A DNA stretch of 28,035 bases from JAKAGE01 sp035541415 (GCA_035541415.1 DATKNI010000029.1:1-28035), one strand, 5' to 3'; positions 7,162 to 15,570 are shown, numbered from the stretch's first letter. Notes: a model not told the origin generated them from the sequence alone. Program-made: numbers and translations.

Positions 7162-8433
7162 TTATTCGATCCCTTCAAACTCGCGCACCATGAGCTGAGA
7201 GTCAATCTGGCGGATCGTTTCAATCGCAACGGCGACAACGATGAGGAGCGCCGTGCCGCTGATTGTGACGACGGCAATACCCGTCAATGCCTGGACGATA
7301 AGCGGAAGAACGGCAATGAAGCCGAGGAAGATGGCGCCCCAGAACGTGATGCGGTTTACGATGCCGTTAAAGAATTTCTCCGTGCTCTCGCCGGGACGAA
7401 TGCCTGGAACGAATCCCCCGCTACGCTGGAGGTTCTTGGCGACTTCTTCGGGATTGAATGTAATCGCCGTATAGAAGAACGTGAAGGCAAAGACCAGTAA
7501 GAAATAGAAGACGCCGTAGTACAGATGATTATTCACAAAGCCCGTCGCAAAGGCGTTCACTTTCAAAGCCCACGTCGTCGAAACGAGCGTGAGAATCTGC
7601 GCGAGGAACTGCGGGAAGAGCAATACTGAAATGGCAAAGATGAGCGGGATCATGCCGGCTTGATTGACCTTGAGCGGCAGATAGCTCGAAGAGCCGCCGT
7701 ACATCTTGTTGCCGCGGACGCGGCGGGCATAGGCCACCGGAATCTTGCGCTCACCTTCGTTCAAGTACACGATGCCGGCGATAAGAAGGACGGCGATAAT
7801 GATAAAGCCGATGTACGCCGTGAGCTGGGCGGACGTGTAGGCTGCAAACGCGGTGCCGACGGATGACGGCAAGCGACTGATGATGCCGGCCATGATAATG
7901 AGTGAAATGCCTTGGCCCACTTTTTGCTCGGTGATGAGTTCGCCGAGCCACAGCGCGATCATGGAACCGGCCGTGATCACGAGAATGTTCGTTGCAAGGT
8001 GGAATGGATCGGGCCGCGGAATGATGTTCTGCGAAATAAGCAGAGTGAGGAATCCATAGGCTTGCACCACCGCGAGCGGGACGGTGAGGAGGCGAGAATA
8101 TTGGTTGAACTTGGCCTGGCCGCGGGCGCCCTCTTCGTAATACATCTCCTTCATGCTCGGGAAGATGATCGTCATGAGCTGCATGATGATCGTCGCCGTG
8201 ATGTAGGGTCCCACGCCGAGCATGACGACGGAGAGCGTCACCAAGCCGCCGCCGGCGAAGAAGTTAAGGAAGCCGAGGAGCTGGTTGGAATTGAAATAAT
8301 TCTGCAATGCCGCGGCATTCACGCCCGGAATCGGGATTGCGGCAAACAGGCGGTACGCAACCAAAAGCCCCGCAACGATCAAAATCTTTTTGCGGAGTTC
8401 CGGGACTCTGAAAATTTGGATGAGACGATCCAT
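7162..8433 (-). CDS. secY: Protein translocase channel SecY
   Basis: 423 aa, about ten membrane helices, the usual length. It forms the Sec translocon pore in the cytoplasmic membrane. Readable landmarks: the N-terminus MDRLIQIFRVPELRKKI, the plug/TM2 region LNFFAGGGL, the conserved ITATIIMQLM, the cytoplasmic loop ARRVRGNKMYGGSSSYLPLK, the second SecA/ribosome loop NLQRSGGFVPGIRPGESTEKF, and the C-terminus RQIDSQLMVREFEG. It starts 4 nt after the rplO stop and is the last gene of the operon. Confidence 0.98.
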   Translation of the reverse strand: MDRLIQIFRVPELRKKILIVAGLLVAYRLFAAIPIPGVNAAALQNYFNSNQLLGFLNFFAGGGLVTLSVVMLGVGPYITATIIMQLMTIIFPSMKEMYYEEGARGQAKFNQYSRLLTVPLAVVQAYGFLTLLISQNIIPRPDPFHLATNILVITAGSMIALWLGELITEQKVGQGISLIIMAGIISRLPSSVGTAFAAYTSAQLTAYIGFIIIAVLLIAGIVYLNEGERKIPVAYARRVRGNKMYGGSSSYLPLKVNQAGMIPLIFAISVLLFPQFLAQILTLVSTTWALKVNAFATGFVNNHLYYGVFYFLLVFAFTFFYTAITFNPEEVAKNLQRSGGFVPGIRPGESTEKFFNGIVNRITFWGAIFLGFIAVLPLIVQALTGIAVVTISGTALLIVVAVAIETIRQIDSQLMVREFEGIE

Positions 8434-8437
8434 GAGG

Positions 8438-8875
8438 TTACGCGACCGATCCGCCCGCCTTCTTGATCTTCATAGTAGCACTTTTCGAAACCTCGATCCC
8501 CTTCGCAACGGAAACCGGGAAATTGATTTCGCCCGTGCCCAAAATTTTTACCGCGCCGCGGAAATCCTTGCGGACGAGGCCCGATGTACGGAAGAGATCG
8601 TTCGTGAGTTCGAGCGTGCCGCCCTGCACGTATGACTTGAGGCGCGAAGAAAGCGTGCCGAGATTGAAAACTTCCGGACGGTCCGTCTTGGGCTTGTTCC
8701 GGAAACCGCGCCGCTTGGGGAGGCGGATCAGGAGATCGCGTTCCGCCGGGCGGATGCGATGGCCGGAGCGGGACTTTTGTCCCTTTACGCCGCGGCCCGA
8801 ATAGCTGCCGCGTTTGCCGCTGCGTCCGATGCGCTGGGTTTTCTTTTGAATTGATGGGAGTTGATGAATCTGCAT
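8438..8875 (-). CDS. rplO: 50S ribosomal protein L15
   Basis: 145 aa. A late-assembly large-subunit protein with a basic Gly-rich N-terminal extension that threads into 23S rRNA, seen here as RIGRSGKRGSYSGRGVKGQKSR. The C-terminal globular part ends KSATMKIKKAGGSVA. It follows rpsE by 10 nt, leaving no room for rpmD. The start context is GTTACGACC-ATG, shared with rplE and rpsJ, and there is no Shine-Dalgarno. Confidence 0.97.
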   Translation of the reverse strand: MQIHQLPSIQKKTQRIGRSGKRGSYSGRGVKGQKSRSGHRIRPAERDLLIRLPKRRGFRNKPKTDRPEVFNLGTLSSRLKSYVQGGTLELTNDLFRTSGLVRKDFRGAVKILGTGEINFPVSVAKGIEVSKSATMKIKKAGGSVA

Positions 8876-8885
8876 GGTCGTAACA

Positions 8886-9374
8886 TTAGGCCTTCAATTT
8901 TCGGAGCGCTTCGATCGTCGCCATGGCATTCGTGAGCTTGTTCGGCGTGCGGCCGAGAATCTTTGCGGTCGCGTCTTTGATGCCGGCGAACGCGAGAACA
9001 AAACGGACCGAGCCGCCGGCGCGGAGGCCGTGTCCTTTGCTTGCGGGCTTCAGGAGCACTTTTGCGGCGCTGTATTTTGCGAGCACTTCATGCGCAATCG
9101 TCCGCTGGTCTTTGAGGTTTACGGTGATGATGTTTTTCTTCGCTTCGCTCTTTGCCTTTGCGACGGCCTGCTGAACGTCGAGGCCCTTCGCGACGCCGAT
9201 GCCGACGCGGCCGCGCTCATCGCCGAGCACGATCGTCGCGCGGAACCGAAAGCGCTTGCCGCCGGCGACGACGCGCGTAACACGGCGCATGTCGAGCACG
9301 CGGTCGCGGAATTCTTCTTTTTTGGCCGGCATCTGGCTGTCGCGCCGGCGGAATGTTTGTGATGGGGCTGGCAT
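8886..9374 (-). CDS. rpsE: 30S ribosomal protein S5
   Basis: 162 aa. S5 shapes decoding accuracy and mRNA entry. The dsRNA-binding half shows VVAGGKRFRFRATIVLGDE and GRVGIGVAKG; the C-terminal half shows PASKGHGLRAGGSVR and IKDATAKILGRTP. Two starts are possible, 9374 or the internal MPAKKEEF at 9332; the longer one lies 8 nt after rplR and is preferred. Confidence 0.97.
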   Translation of the reverse strand: MPAPSQTFRRRDSQMPAKKEEFRDRVLDMRRVTRVVAGGKRFRFRATIVLGDERGRVGIGVAKGLDVQQAVAKAKSEAKKNIITVNLKDQRTIAHEVLAKYSAAKVLLKPASKGHGLRAGGSVRFVLAFAGIKDATAKILGRTPNKLTNAMATIEALRKLKA

Positions 9375-9382
9375 AGGCGTAA

Positions 9383-9748
9383 TTATATCGTAAGTCCTGC
9401 TTTCTTGACTCCGTCGGCAAAGCTCTTCACCCGGCCGTGGAATTTATATGCGCCGCGGTCGAACACGGCTTTCGTGATTCCCTTTTCCATCGCTTTTTTG
9501 GCGAGCAATTCGCCCATCGAAAAAGCGCTCGCCGATTTGGCGACCTTCGCGCTTTTCATGCTGGATTTTACGGCATTCGTGGCGGCGACGATCGTGCGGC
9601 CCTTCTCGTCATCGATGAGCTGGGCATAAAAATAGCGGTTGGTGCGGTGCACCGAAAGGCGCGGACGTTCGGCCGTGCCGAACACCGTTGCGCCCGTGCG
9701 GGCGGCGCGGCGATTCCGTTTTATGTTGAGTTTTTTGCGTGGATTCAT
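9383..9748 (-). CDS. rplR: 50S ribosomal protein L18
   Basis: 121 aa, normal length. It binds 5S rRNA in the central protuberance with L5. Family landmarks are the basic N-terminus NPRKKLNIKRNRRAARTG, then RPRLSVHRTNRYFYAQLIDD and the C-terminal FDRGAYKFHGRVKSFADG. It lies 17 nt after rplF and 8 nt before rpsE. Confidence 0.97.
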   Translation of the reverse strand: MNPRKKLNIKRNRRAARTGATVFGTAERPRLSVHRTNRYFYAQLIDDEKGRTIVAATNAVKSSMKSAKVAKSASAFSMGELLAKKAMEKGITKAVFDRGAYKFHGRVKSFADGVKKAGLTI

Positions 9749-9765
9749 GATGGTGACAATAAAAT

Positions 9766-10308
9766 TTAGGCAGCCGCAGTCGCACCGGCTTTCTTGCCGA
9801 CTTTGCGGCGGATCACTTCGCCTTGATAGTGGATGCCTTTGCCCTTGTAGGGTTCCGGTTTCTTGAGCGAGCGGATCTCAGCCGCGGCTTGGCCAACCGT
9901 TTCCTTATCGATGCCGGAAATCTTGATGACGTTCTTTTCGACGGCGACCGCGATGCCTTCCGGAATGGCGCGCCTTACGGGCTGAGCGTAGCCGAGATGC
10001 AGCACGAGCGTCTTGCCTTCGATGGCGGCGCGATAACCGACGCCTTCGATTTCCAAAACTTTCGTGAATCCGTCCGTCACGCCAACGATGGCATTTTTGA
10101 CGAGCGCATAGAATGTTCCGGCGAATGCCGATGCGCCATCCCCTTTCGCCTCGACGGTGAAATTCGTTCCTTCGATTTTCACGTCAACGCCGGCCGGAAT
10201 TTTCACCGTGAGCTGGCCCTTCGGACCCTTCACAACCAAAGTCTCGCCGCTCTTCGCGAGCGTTGCGCCGGATGCGATGGCAATAGGTTTTTTGATGAGG
10301 CGTGACAT
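9766..10308 (-). CDS. rplF: 50S ribosomal protein L6
   Basis: 180 aa. It sits near the sarcin-ricin loop and factor-binding site. The duplicated fold is recognisable: MSRLIKKPIAIA at the start, GPKGQLTVKIP in the first half, and the diagnostic C-terminal motif KPEPYKGKGIHYQGEVIRRK. ATG at 10308 is used rather than a TTG at 10326, since it gives the family N-terminus and lies 11 nt after rpsH. The leader bases before ATG (CACCTCC) are the opposite of a Shine-Dalgarno. Confidence 0.97.
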   Translation of the reverse strand: MSRLIKKPIAIASGATLAKSGETLVVKGPKGQLTVKIPAGVDVKIEGTNFTVEAKGDGASAFAGTFYALVKNAIVGVTDGFTKVLEIEGVGYRAAIEGKTLVLHLGYAQPVRRAIPEGIAVAVEKNVIKISGIDKETVGQAAAEIRSLKKPEPYKGKGIHYQGEVIRRKVGKKAGATAAA

Positions 10309-10319
10309 GGAGGTGATAA

Positions 10320-10694
10320 TTACCAAACTTCAAAAAGATATTCTCCGCCAATTTTTTCTTTGAGGGCCTGCCTGTCGGTCTTGATGCCGTGCGAGGTTGA
10401 AAATACGCCCAAGCCGTGGCCCTGCTTGACCTTCCGGATGCTGCGGTAGTCCGCGTAGAAGTGGCGGCTCGGCTTGCTCACGATGCGGAAATCATTCAAA
10501 GCTTTTTCGCGCGACGGCAAACGGACGGCAATGACGCTCTTGCGGCCGGCCATCTCTTTTTCTGCGCTCTTCACATAGCCGGCATCTTTGAGCGCCGTGA
10601 GAACGGCGAGATCCATCTTGGAGAACGGGAACGTCACCCGATCTTTGCGGGCCAATACGGCGTTCTTTAATTCTGGAAGGATGCGATAGTACAT
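10320..10694 (-). CDS. rpsH: 30S ribosomal protein S8
   Basis: 124 aa. It binds the central domain of 16S rRNA early in assembly. The C-terminal signature is intact (KQGHGLGVFSTSHGI and GGEYLFEVW). The N-terminus is a few residues shorter than the common form: MYYRILPELKNAVLARKD replaces the usual DPIADMLTRIRN stretch. It starts 7 nt after rpsZ. Confidence 0.96.
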   Translation of the reverse strand: MYYRILPELKNAVLARKDRVTFPFSKMDLAVLTALKDAGYVKSAEKEMAGRKSVIAVRLPSREKALNDFRIVSKPSRHFYADYRSIRKVKQGHGLGVFSTSHGIKTDRQALKEKIGGEYLFEVW

Positions 10695-10701
10695 ATGATT
10701 A

Positions 10702-10887
10702 TTACCAGGATGCTTTTTTGACGCCCGGAATCTGCTGGTTGGTCGCCATTTCGCGGAAGCAGATGCGGCACAATCCGAAATCGCGCATGAAGCCGCGCTT
10801 GCGTCCGCAACGGAAACAGCGCCGCACGATGCGGGACGAATATTTTGGGGTCTTTTTGCTGCGCGCGATGACAGATTCTTTTGCCAT
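10702..10887 (-). CDS. rpsZ: 30S ribosomal protein S14, zinc-binding (type Z)
   Basis: 61 aa, the short form with four Cys in CFRCGRKRG and LCRICFREMA, which bind a structural zinc. It lies in the 30S head near S3 and S10. The C-terminus IPGVKKASW is family-typical. It starts 1 nt after rplE ends. Confidence 0.97.
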   Translation of the reverse strand: MAKESVIARSKKTPKYSSRIVRRCFRCGRKRGFMRDFGLCRICFREMATNQQIPGVKKASW

Positions 10888-10888
10888 G

Positions 10889-11425
10889 TTATTTCTTCTT
10901 GGTCTTAGCCTCGGCTTGCTTCTTCATGGGGACGCCGAGCTTAAGGAATTCCGCAACCGCCTTTTCGCGGTTCTTCTCTTTCGGCACGATGCTCACGCCG
11001 AGCGAGAATGAAACCGGAGACTGTTCCGGAACGATTTCCGGGAACACCTGGTGTTCGCGGATGCCCACATTCAAAGTGCCGCCTTTGTCGATGGCTTTAT
11101 GATCAAGCCCGTTAAAGTCGCGCACGCGTGGTAACACAATTGTAACCAAACGCTCGAAAAAATCAACCATTTTATCGCGGCGGAGCGTGGTCCGGAGGCC
11201 GACGATCTGGCCTTCGCGGAGCTTGAATCCGGCGATCGATTTCTTGGCGCGGCGAAGCTCCGGCTTCTGGCCGGTCACGTTTGCGAGGTCGCGCGTCACC
11301 TGGGTGAGCGTCTTGTCCTCAAAGTTCGGGGTCTGGCTCAAGCGGCCGACGCCGGCATCAATCACGATCTTCTCAAGGAAGCCGCGAATTTCTTTTCGAT
11401 TTTGATTTTCGTTTTTGGTGGCCAT
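10889..11425 (-). CDS. rplE: 50S ribosomal protein L5
   Basis: 178 aa. It binds 5S rRNA and contacts P-site tRNA and the 30S head. Readable: KIVIDAGVGRLSQ, LRRAKKSIAGFKLREGQIVGLRTTLR, and DFNGLDHKAIDKGGTLNVGI. The ATG at 11425 (MATKNENQNRKE) is chosen over an in-frame extension to 11521 that overlaps rplX. The C-terminus has a Lys-rich tail. Confidence 0.97.
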   Translation of the reverse strand: MATKNENQNRKEIRGFLEKIVIDAGVGRLSQTPNFEDKTLTQVTRDLANVTGQKPELRRAKKSIAGFKLREGQIVGLRTTLRRDKMVDFFERLVTIVLPRVRDFNGLDHKAIDKGGTLNVGIREHQVFPEIVPEQSPVSFSLGVSIVPKEKNREKAVAEFLKLGVPMKKQAEAKTKKK

Positions 11426-11433
11426 GGTCGTAA

Positions 11434-11742
11434 TTAAAGGTTGGCTTGGCATTTCTTGCAGAAACGCGCCTTGTGGCCGTTCGTTTCGACGCGATATCCG
11501 ACGCGAGTCGGCGACTTGCAATTGGCGCAGACAATCTGCGCTTTGGACGCCGGCATCGGACGGGCGACCTGCACGATCTGTCCGGTTTCGCCTTGGCGCT
11601 TTGGGCGGGAACGCTTCTTGAACATATTGAGGCCTTCGACGACAATCTTGTTCTCCAGCGGAAACGCCGTTAACACCGTCCCGGTTTTGCCGCGATCTTT
11701 GCCTGACATTATTTTTACATGGTCACCTTTGCGAATTTTCAT
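11434..11742 (-). CDS. rplX: 50S ribosomal protein L24 with zinc-ribbon-like tail
   Basis: 102 aa. An assembly initiator near the exit tunnel. The KOW motif is RKGDHVKIMSGKDRGKTG. The C-terminal half has C-A-N-C and C-K-K-C pairs spaced like a zinc ribbon, as in many non-proteobacterial L24 proteins. It lies 11 nt after rplN. Confidence 0.97.
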   Translation of the reverse strand: MKIRKGDHVKIMSGKDRGKTGTVLTAFPLENKIVVEGLNMFKKRSRPKRQGETGQIVQVARPMPASKAQIVCANCKSPTRVGYRVETNGHKARFCKKCQANL

Positions 11743-11753
11743 GGATTCAAATA

Positions 11754-12122
11754 TTACACAATTTCTTCCGCCATCGTCATCAATTTTTCATATCCTTTTT
11801 CTTTGAGCTCGCGCGGGAGCGGGCCGAAGATGCGGGTCGCGATCGGCTCTTTCTTGGCATCGATGAGGACGACCGCGTTCTCGTCAAAGCGAACATACGA
11901 ACCGTCGTTGCGGCGGGTGGCATTCTTGGTGCGCACCACGAGCACTTTAACGACGTCTTTCTTCTTGACGCTCTTGCGCGGTTCGGCTGCCTGGACGGAT
12001 GCGACAACGATGTCGCCCACGCCGGCATAACGGTGGCGCGTTCCACCAAGGATGCGGAAACACCGCACGGTTTTTGCGCCGCTGTTGTCCGCTACTTTTA
12101 AGATGGAACGTTCCTGTATCAT
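11754..12122 (-). CDS. rplN: 50S ribosomal protein L14
   Basis: 122 aa, full length. It sits at the subunit interface in bridges B5/B8. Near-canonical start MIQERSILKVADNSGAKTV, then GDIVVASV and the C-terminal ARIFGPLPREL-like end (here TRIFGPLPRELKEKGYEK). Gap of 16 nt from rpsQ. Confidence 0.98.
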   Translation of the reverse strand: MIQERSILKVADNSGAKTVRCFRILGGTRHRYAGVGDIVVASVQAAEPRKSVKKKDVVKVLVVRTKNATRRNDGSYVRFDENAVVLIDAKKEPIATRIFGPLPRELKEKGYEKLMTMAEEIV

Positions 12123-12138
12123 GGTTTATTCGTAATCA

Positions 12139-12390
12139 TTATTTGGATACTTTGCCCGTGATCCGCCAGCGCTTGTCTTTCGACAACGGCCGCGTCTCTT
12201 CGATCGTGACTTTGTCCCCCGCCTTGTATTCGTTGTTCTCGTCGTGCGCCTTGAACTTGGTCGTCACGCGGTAGTATGTGACGTACTTGGGATGTTTTTT
12301 GAGGCGCTCGACGGCAATCACGCGCGTCTTTTGCATTTTGTCAGACACGACGGTGCCGATGAGTTTGCGATGTTTGGTTTCGTTAGGCAT
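12139..12390 (-). CDS. rpsQ: 30S ribosomal protein S17
   Basis: 83 aa. A primary 16S-binding OB-fold protein. Signature KLIGTVVSDKMQKTRVIAVE, then HPKYVTYYRVTTKFKAHDE and the conserved TRPLSKDKRWRITG. Its ATG overlaps the last 8 bp of rpmC in another frame, indicating translational coupling. Confidence 0.97.
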   Translation of the reverse strand: MPNETKHRKLIGTVVSDKMQKTRVIAVERLKKHPKYVTYYRVTTKFKAHDENNEYKAGDKVTIEETRPLSKDKRWRITGKVSK

Positions 12391-12577
12391 GGTTCTTGAT
12401 GAAAGTCTTTATGCGGGCGATCTTCTTTTTAAGCTCGTGAAGCTCCGCTACATTCTTCACTTTTCCGGCCGCGAGGTCAAATCGCAACGACCGCAATTTC
12501 TCCTTGCTCTCGTGTTCAAGGTTTGCGAGCTCGGAGACCGAGCGGTTTTTTAAATCTTGGATGTCTTTCTTTTTCAT
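12383..12577 (-). CDS. rpmC: 50S ribosomal protein L29
   Basis: 64 aa helical hairpin at the tunnel exit beside L23. MKKKDIQDLKNRSVSELANL opens it, and LRSLRFDLAAGKVKNVAEL holds the usual LRFQLA-like motif. ATG at 12577 is used, 4 nt after rplP; the open frame further upstream lies inside rplP. Confidence 0.96.
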   Translation of the reverse strand: MKKKDIQDLKNRSVSELANLEHESKEKLRSLRFDLAAGKVKNVAELHELKKKIARIKTFIKNHA

Positions 12578-12581
12578 GGGA

Positions 12582-13004
12582 TTAGCGCATTGAAATTTTT
12601 TCCATGATGCGGGTTTTGACCGGAAGCTTGTAGCCGGCGAGGCGCAACGCTTCGCGCGCTTTCTCGGCGCCGACGCCATCGATCTCAAAAAGGATGCGGC
12701 CGGGCTTCACCGGGAACACGTAGTGGTCAACGGCGCCCTTGCCGCCGCCGAGCGTCTTTTCGGGAGCCTGCAAGGTGATCGGCTTGTCGGGGAAAATGCG
12801 GATCCAGAGGCGTCCTTCGCGCTTCAGATAGTTTGTGATCGTCTTGCGGGCCGCTTCGATCTGGCGGGAATTCACCCACGCCGACTCAAGCGACTTCAAG
12901 CCGAACTGGCCGTAGCTCAATTCCAAACCGCGCGTTTCAACCTGGCGCTTTTTGGAGCGCCCTTTCTGCCACTTGCGATGTTTTACTTTTTTGGGAAGCA
13001 ACAT
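12582..13004 (-). CDS. rplP: 50S ribosomal protein L16
   Basis: 140 aa. It helps place A-site tRNA and organises the peptidyl-transferase region. MLLPKKVKHRKWQKGRSK is the classic start; RIFPDKPIT and the loop TLGGGKGAVDHYVFPVKPG follow. Gap of 11 nt from rpsC. Confidence 0.98.
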   Translation of the reverse strand: MLLPKKVKHRKWQKGRSKKRQVETRGLELSYGQFGLKSLESAWVNSRQIEAARKTITNYLKREGRLWIRIFPDKPITLQAPEKTLGGGKGAVDHYVFPVKPGRILFEIDGVGAEKAREALRLAGYKLPVKTRIMEKISMR

Positions 13005-13015
13005 GGTTGTGGTGG

Positions 13016-13783
13016 TTAGCGGTTATTGGATGCCGGACGGGGTCCGCGCGCATCGCGGCCGAATGACGGACGCGGCTCGCGGCCTGCCGGACGAGTGAAG
13101 CGCGACTCTTCGCCTGACGCTTCTTTCTTGCGGTCAAAAATTTCACCTTTATAGATCCACACGCGGATGCCGATCGTGCCGTAGCTCGTCTTTGCCGTGA
13201 CGCGGCCGTAGTCGATGTCGGCGCGGAGCGTCTGGAGCGGAAGCGATCCGCGCGAAAGCCATTCGCGGCGGGCGATTTCGTTTCCGTCGAGGCGGCCCGA
13301 CAAGAAAACTTTCACGCCCTTCACGTCTTTGTTCTGCTGCACTTGTTCAACGTATTTCTTCATGGTGCGGCGGAACGGCATGCGCTTTTCAAGGTCCCAC
13401 GCGATCTGCTGGGCAACGTATTGCGCGGAAACTTCGGAGCGCTTGAGTTCTTCAACGTTGAGGCTTATGGCAACCTTGCTGCGGTTGCCGCGGACTTTCT
13501 GGAGCGCCTGGACGACGGCTTTCTGGAGGTCTTCCATGCCTTTGCCGCCGCGGCCGATCACGAGGCCCGGACGGGCCGCTTTGATGTATACCCGAAGATT
13601 GCCTTGGGTGCGTTCGATTTGGATTTCGGAAACGCCCGCGAGCGCGATCTTTGCGTTTACCGTGTTGCGGATCGCTTCGTCTTCCTGAAGGAATCGCGGA
13701 TAGCCGCCCTTCAAAAACCAGCGAACCGGCCAGTTCTTGGTGATGCCCAAGCGATATGAATTTGGATTAATTTTCTGTCCCAT
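13016..13783 (-). CDS. rpsC: 30S ribosomal protein S3 with basic tail
   Basis: 255 aa, a little longer than the usual 210-240. S3 lines the mRNA entry tunnel. MGQKINPNSYRLGITKNW opens it, the KH domain has GLVIGRGGKGMEDLQK, and the C-terminal domain has SGRLDGNEIARREW and RADIDYGRVTAKTSYG. The last 35 or so residues are Arg/Pro/Gly-rich, low complexity and probably disordered. Confidence 0.98.
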   Translation of the reverse strand: MGQKINPNSYRLGITKNWPVRWFLKGGYPRFLQEDEAIRNTVNAKIALAGVSEIQIERTQGNLRVYIKAARPGLVIGRGGKGMEDLQKAVVQALQKVRGNRSKVAISLNVEELKRSEVSAQYVAQQIAWDLEKRMPFRRTMKKYVEQVQQNKDVKGVKVFLSGRLDGNEIARREWLSRGSLPLQTLRADIDYGRVTAKTSYGTIGIRVWIYKGEIFDRKKEASGEESRFTRPAGREPRPSFGRDARGPRPASNNR

Positions 13784-13798
13784 ACAATTTAATATTCG

Positions 13799-14320
13799 TT
13801 ATTCCCCACCAGCCTTCCGGCGGTTAAAGGTTCTTTTCCAGAAGCTCGGCTTTGGCTTCTTGGTTTCGGGATTCTGGCCTTCGTTTTCCTTCGGGTTGCG
13901 CTTGTCTTTGATCTTCTTGGTGTCGGAAACCGGCGGAAGCTTGGTTTTCTTGGGAACCACAATCGTGAACTTGCTCTTCAAGTTTTCATTGACGCCAAGC
14001 GTGATCGTCACGTGGCTCATTTTCTTTTCGATCGGCGAAGCCGAACCGCGGGCGCGCGGCAAGATGCGCTTGAGCATCGGGCCGCCCTCAACTTGCACGT
14101 TGCGAACAAAAAGTTTTTCAGCGTCCAGCTTTTGGTTTGTTTTTGCATTGGCAACGGCCGAACGCAAAAGCTTGAGGATGGCCTTCGCCGGGCGGCGGCG
14201 CTGGATGAGCAACTGCGCTTCCGCATCGTTCACCGAAAGTCCCTTCACGAGGTCGCCAACACTGCGCGCTTTGCGCGGTGCGATGCGGAGATATCGTAAT
14301 GTGGCTTTTTGTTCGATCAT
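13799..14320 (-). CDS. rplV: 50S ribosomal protein L22 with long C-terminal extension
   Basis: 173 aa against the usual 110 or so. The core is normal: LRYLRIAPRKARSVGDLVKG, RPAKAILKLLRSAVANA, and the tunnel-hairpin region VQVEGGPMLKRILPRARGS. After VTITLGVNE, where bacterial L22 ends, about 60 extra Lys/Pro/Asn-rich residues follow (for example KRNPKENEGQNPETKKPKP), ending SFWKRTFNRRKAGGE. The tail looks disordered and may lie on the ribosome surface. Confidence 0.96.
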   Translation of the reverse strand: MIEQKATLRYLRIAPRKARSVGDLVKGLSVNDAEAQLLIQRRRPAKAILKLLRSAVANAKTNQKLDAEKLFVRNVQVEGGPMLKRILPRARGSASPIEKKMSHVTITLGVNENLKSKFTIVVPKKTKLPPVSDTKKIKDKRNPKENEGQNPETKKPKPSFWKRTFNRRKAGGE

Positions 14321-14342
14321 GGTTAAAAATTATTCGTCACCA

Positions 14343-14678
14343 TTATTTGGCCGGCGCGGTTTTTGCGGCGGCTGCGGCGGCCTTGCCCGCTTCCGCAGCT
14401 TTGAGTTCGAGTTCCTTGGTGAGCTTGCCGCCGTGCTTGGTGAACTTGCGCGTCGGCGCGAATTCGCCAAGGCGGTGTCCAACCATTTCTTCCGTCACGC
14501 GGACTTCGATGTGCGCCCGGCCGTTGTGCACGCCGAACACGTGTCCCACCATTTCCGGTGCGATTTCCGAAGAACGCGACCAGGTCTTGATGACCGTGCC
14601 GCTGCCAGGCTTAACAGCCGCCACTTTCTTCAGCAGCTTGGGGTCGACGAATGGTCCTTTCTTTAAACTACGGCTCAT
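14343..14678 (-). CDS. rpsS: 30S ribosomal protein S19 with Ala-rich tail
   Basis: 111 aa against about 92 normally. The core MSRSLKKGPFVDPKLLKKV, VGHVFGVHNGRAHIEVRVTEEM and GHRLGEFAPTRKF is canonical for this 30S head protein. The extra C-terminus is an Ala/Lys-rich helix (AAEAGKAAAAAAKTAPAK). Gap of 32 nt from rplB. Confidence 0.97.
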   Translation of the reverse strand: MSRSLKKGPFVDPKLLKKVAAVKPGSGTVIKTWSRSSEIAPEMVGHVFGVHNGRAHIEVRVTEEMVGHRLGEFAPTRKFTKHGGKLTKELELKAAEAGKAAAAAAKTAPAK

Positions 14679-14710
14679 GGTTTTGGTTTAACAATAATTT
14701 AATGATGCCC

Positions 14711-15553
14711 CTAGCGGGTGCCGCGCGCATTTTGGCGCTGCTTAACAACAAACTGTGACGACTTTTTCTTTGGATTGCGGGTCTTGTGGCCGCCCGTGAT
14801 CTTGCCCCACATGGTCTTCGGCTTGCGGGTGCCGCGAGGCTGGGCGCCTTCGCCGCCGCCGTACGGGTGATCAACCGGATTCATGGCGCTGCCGCGGACG
14901 GTCGGGCGGATGCCCAACCAGCGCGAGCGGCCGGCCTTGCCGATCGAAATCAAATTCCATTCAGCATTCGAAACCTGGCCAAGCGATGCGAGACCCGTCC
15001 ACTGGACGCGGCGCACTTCGCCCGAGTTGAGCTTGAGGTCGGTGTAGCCATCGGCGTTCGCCAAAACTTCGGCGTACGCTCCCGCGGAACGTGCGAGCTG
15101 TCCGCCGCGGCCCGGCATCATTTCAACGTTGTAAACCTGGTGACCAACCGGAATATTCTTGAGCAACATGCGGTTGCCGGTCTTGAACGGTGCCGCAGGC
15201 GCGGTCACGAGTTCGGTTCCCTCCTTGAGGCCTTCCGGAGCGAGGATATAGGCGCGGCTGCCGTCGGCTTTCTTCACGCGGGCGATGAACGCCGTGCGAT
15301 ACGGATCATATTCAATCGTCTCAACGAGAAGCTTGGTATTCATTTCGCCCTGGCGGAAATCGATTTCGCGATACAACTTTTTGTTGCCGCCGCCTTGATG
15401 GCGCACGGTAATGCGGCCCTGCGAGTTGCGGCCGGAATTGGATTTGAGGCGCTTCAAAAGCGGCTTCCAAGGACGCGCGCCTTTTGTGAGGACGCTGTAG
15501 TCGGTTCCCGTCATATTGCGCCGCGAAGCGCTTGTTGGTTTATACGTTTTCAT
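14711..15553 (-). CDS. rplB: 50S ribosomal protein L2
   Basis: 280 aa. It is needed for subunit joining and peptidyl transfer. Signatures: GRNSQGRITVRHQGGGNKKL, YDPYRTAFIARV, and the C-terminal GSAMNPVDHPYGGGEG containing the conserved His, then GKITGGHKTRNPKKKSSQF. The only ribosomal gene here with a hint of a Shine-Dalgarno (AAGGA, 3 nt before ATG). Confidence 0.98.
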   Translation of the reverse strand: MKTYKPTSASRRNMTGTDYSVLTKGARPWKPLLKRLKSNSGRNSQGRITVRHQGGGNKKLYREIDFRQGEMNTKLLVETIEYDPYRTAFIARVKKADGSRAYILAPEGLKEGTELVTAPAAPFKTGNRMLLKNIPVGHQVYNVEMMPGRGGQLARSAGAYAEVLANADGYTDLKLNSGEVRRVQWTGLASLGQVSNAEWNLISIGKAGRSRWLGIRPTVRGSAMNPVDHPYGGGEGAQPRGTRKPKTMWGKITGGHKTRNPKKKSSQFVVKQRQNARGTR

Positions 15554-15570
15554 AATTCCTTAAAAAATCA

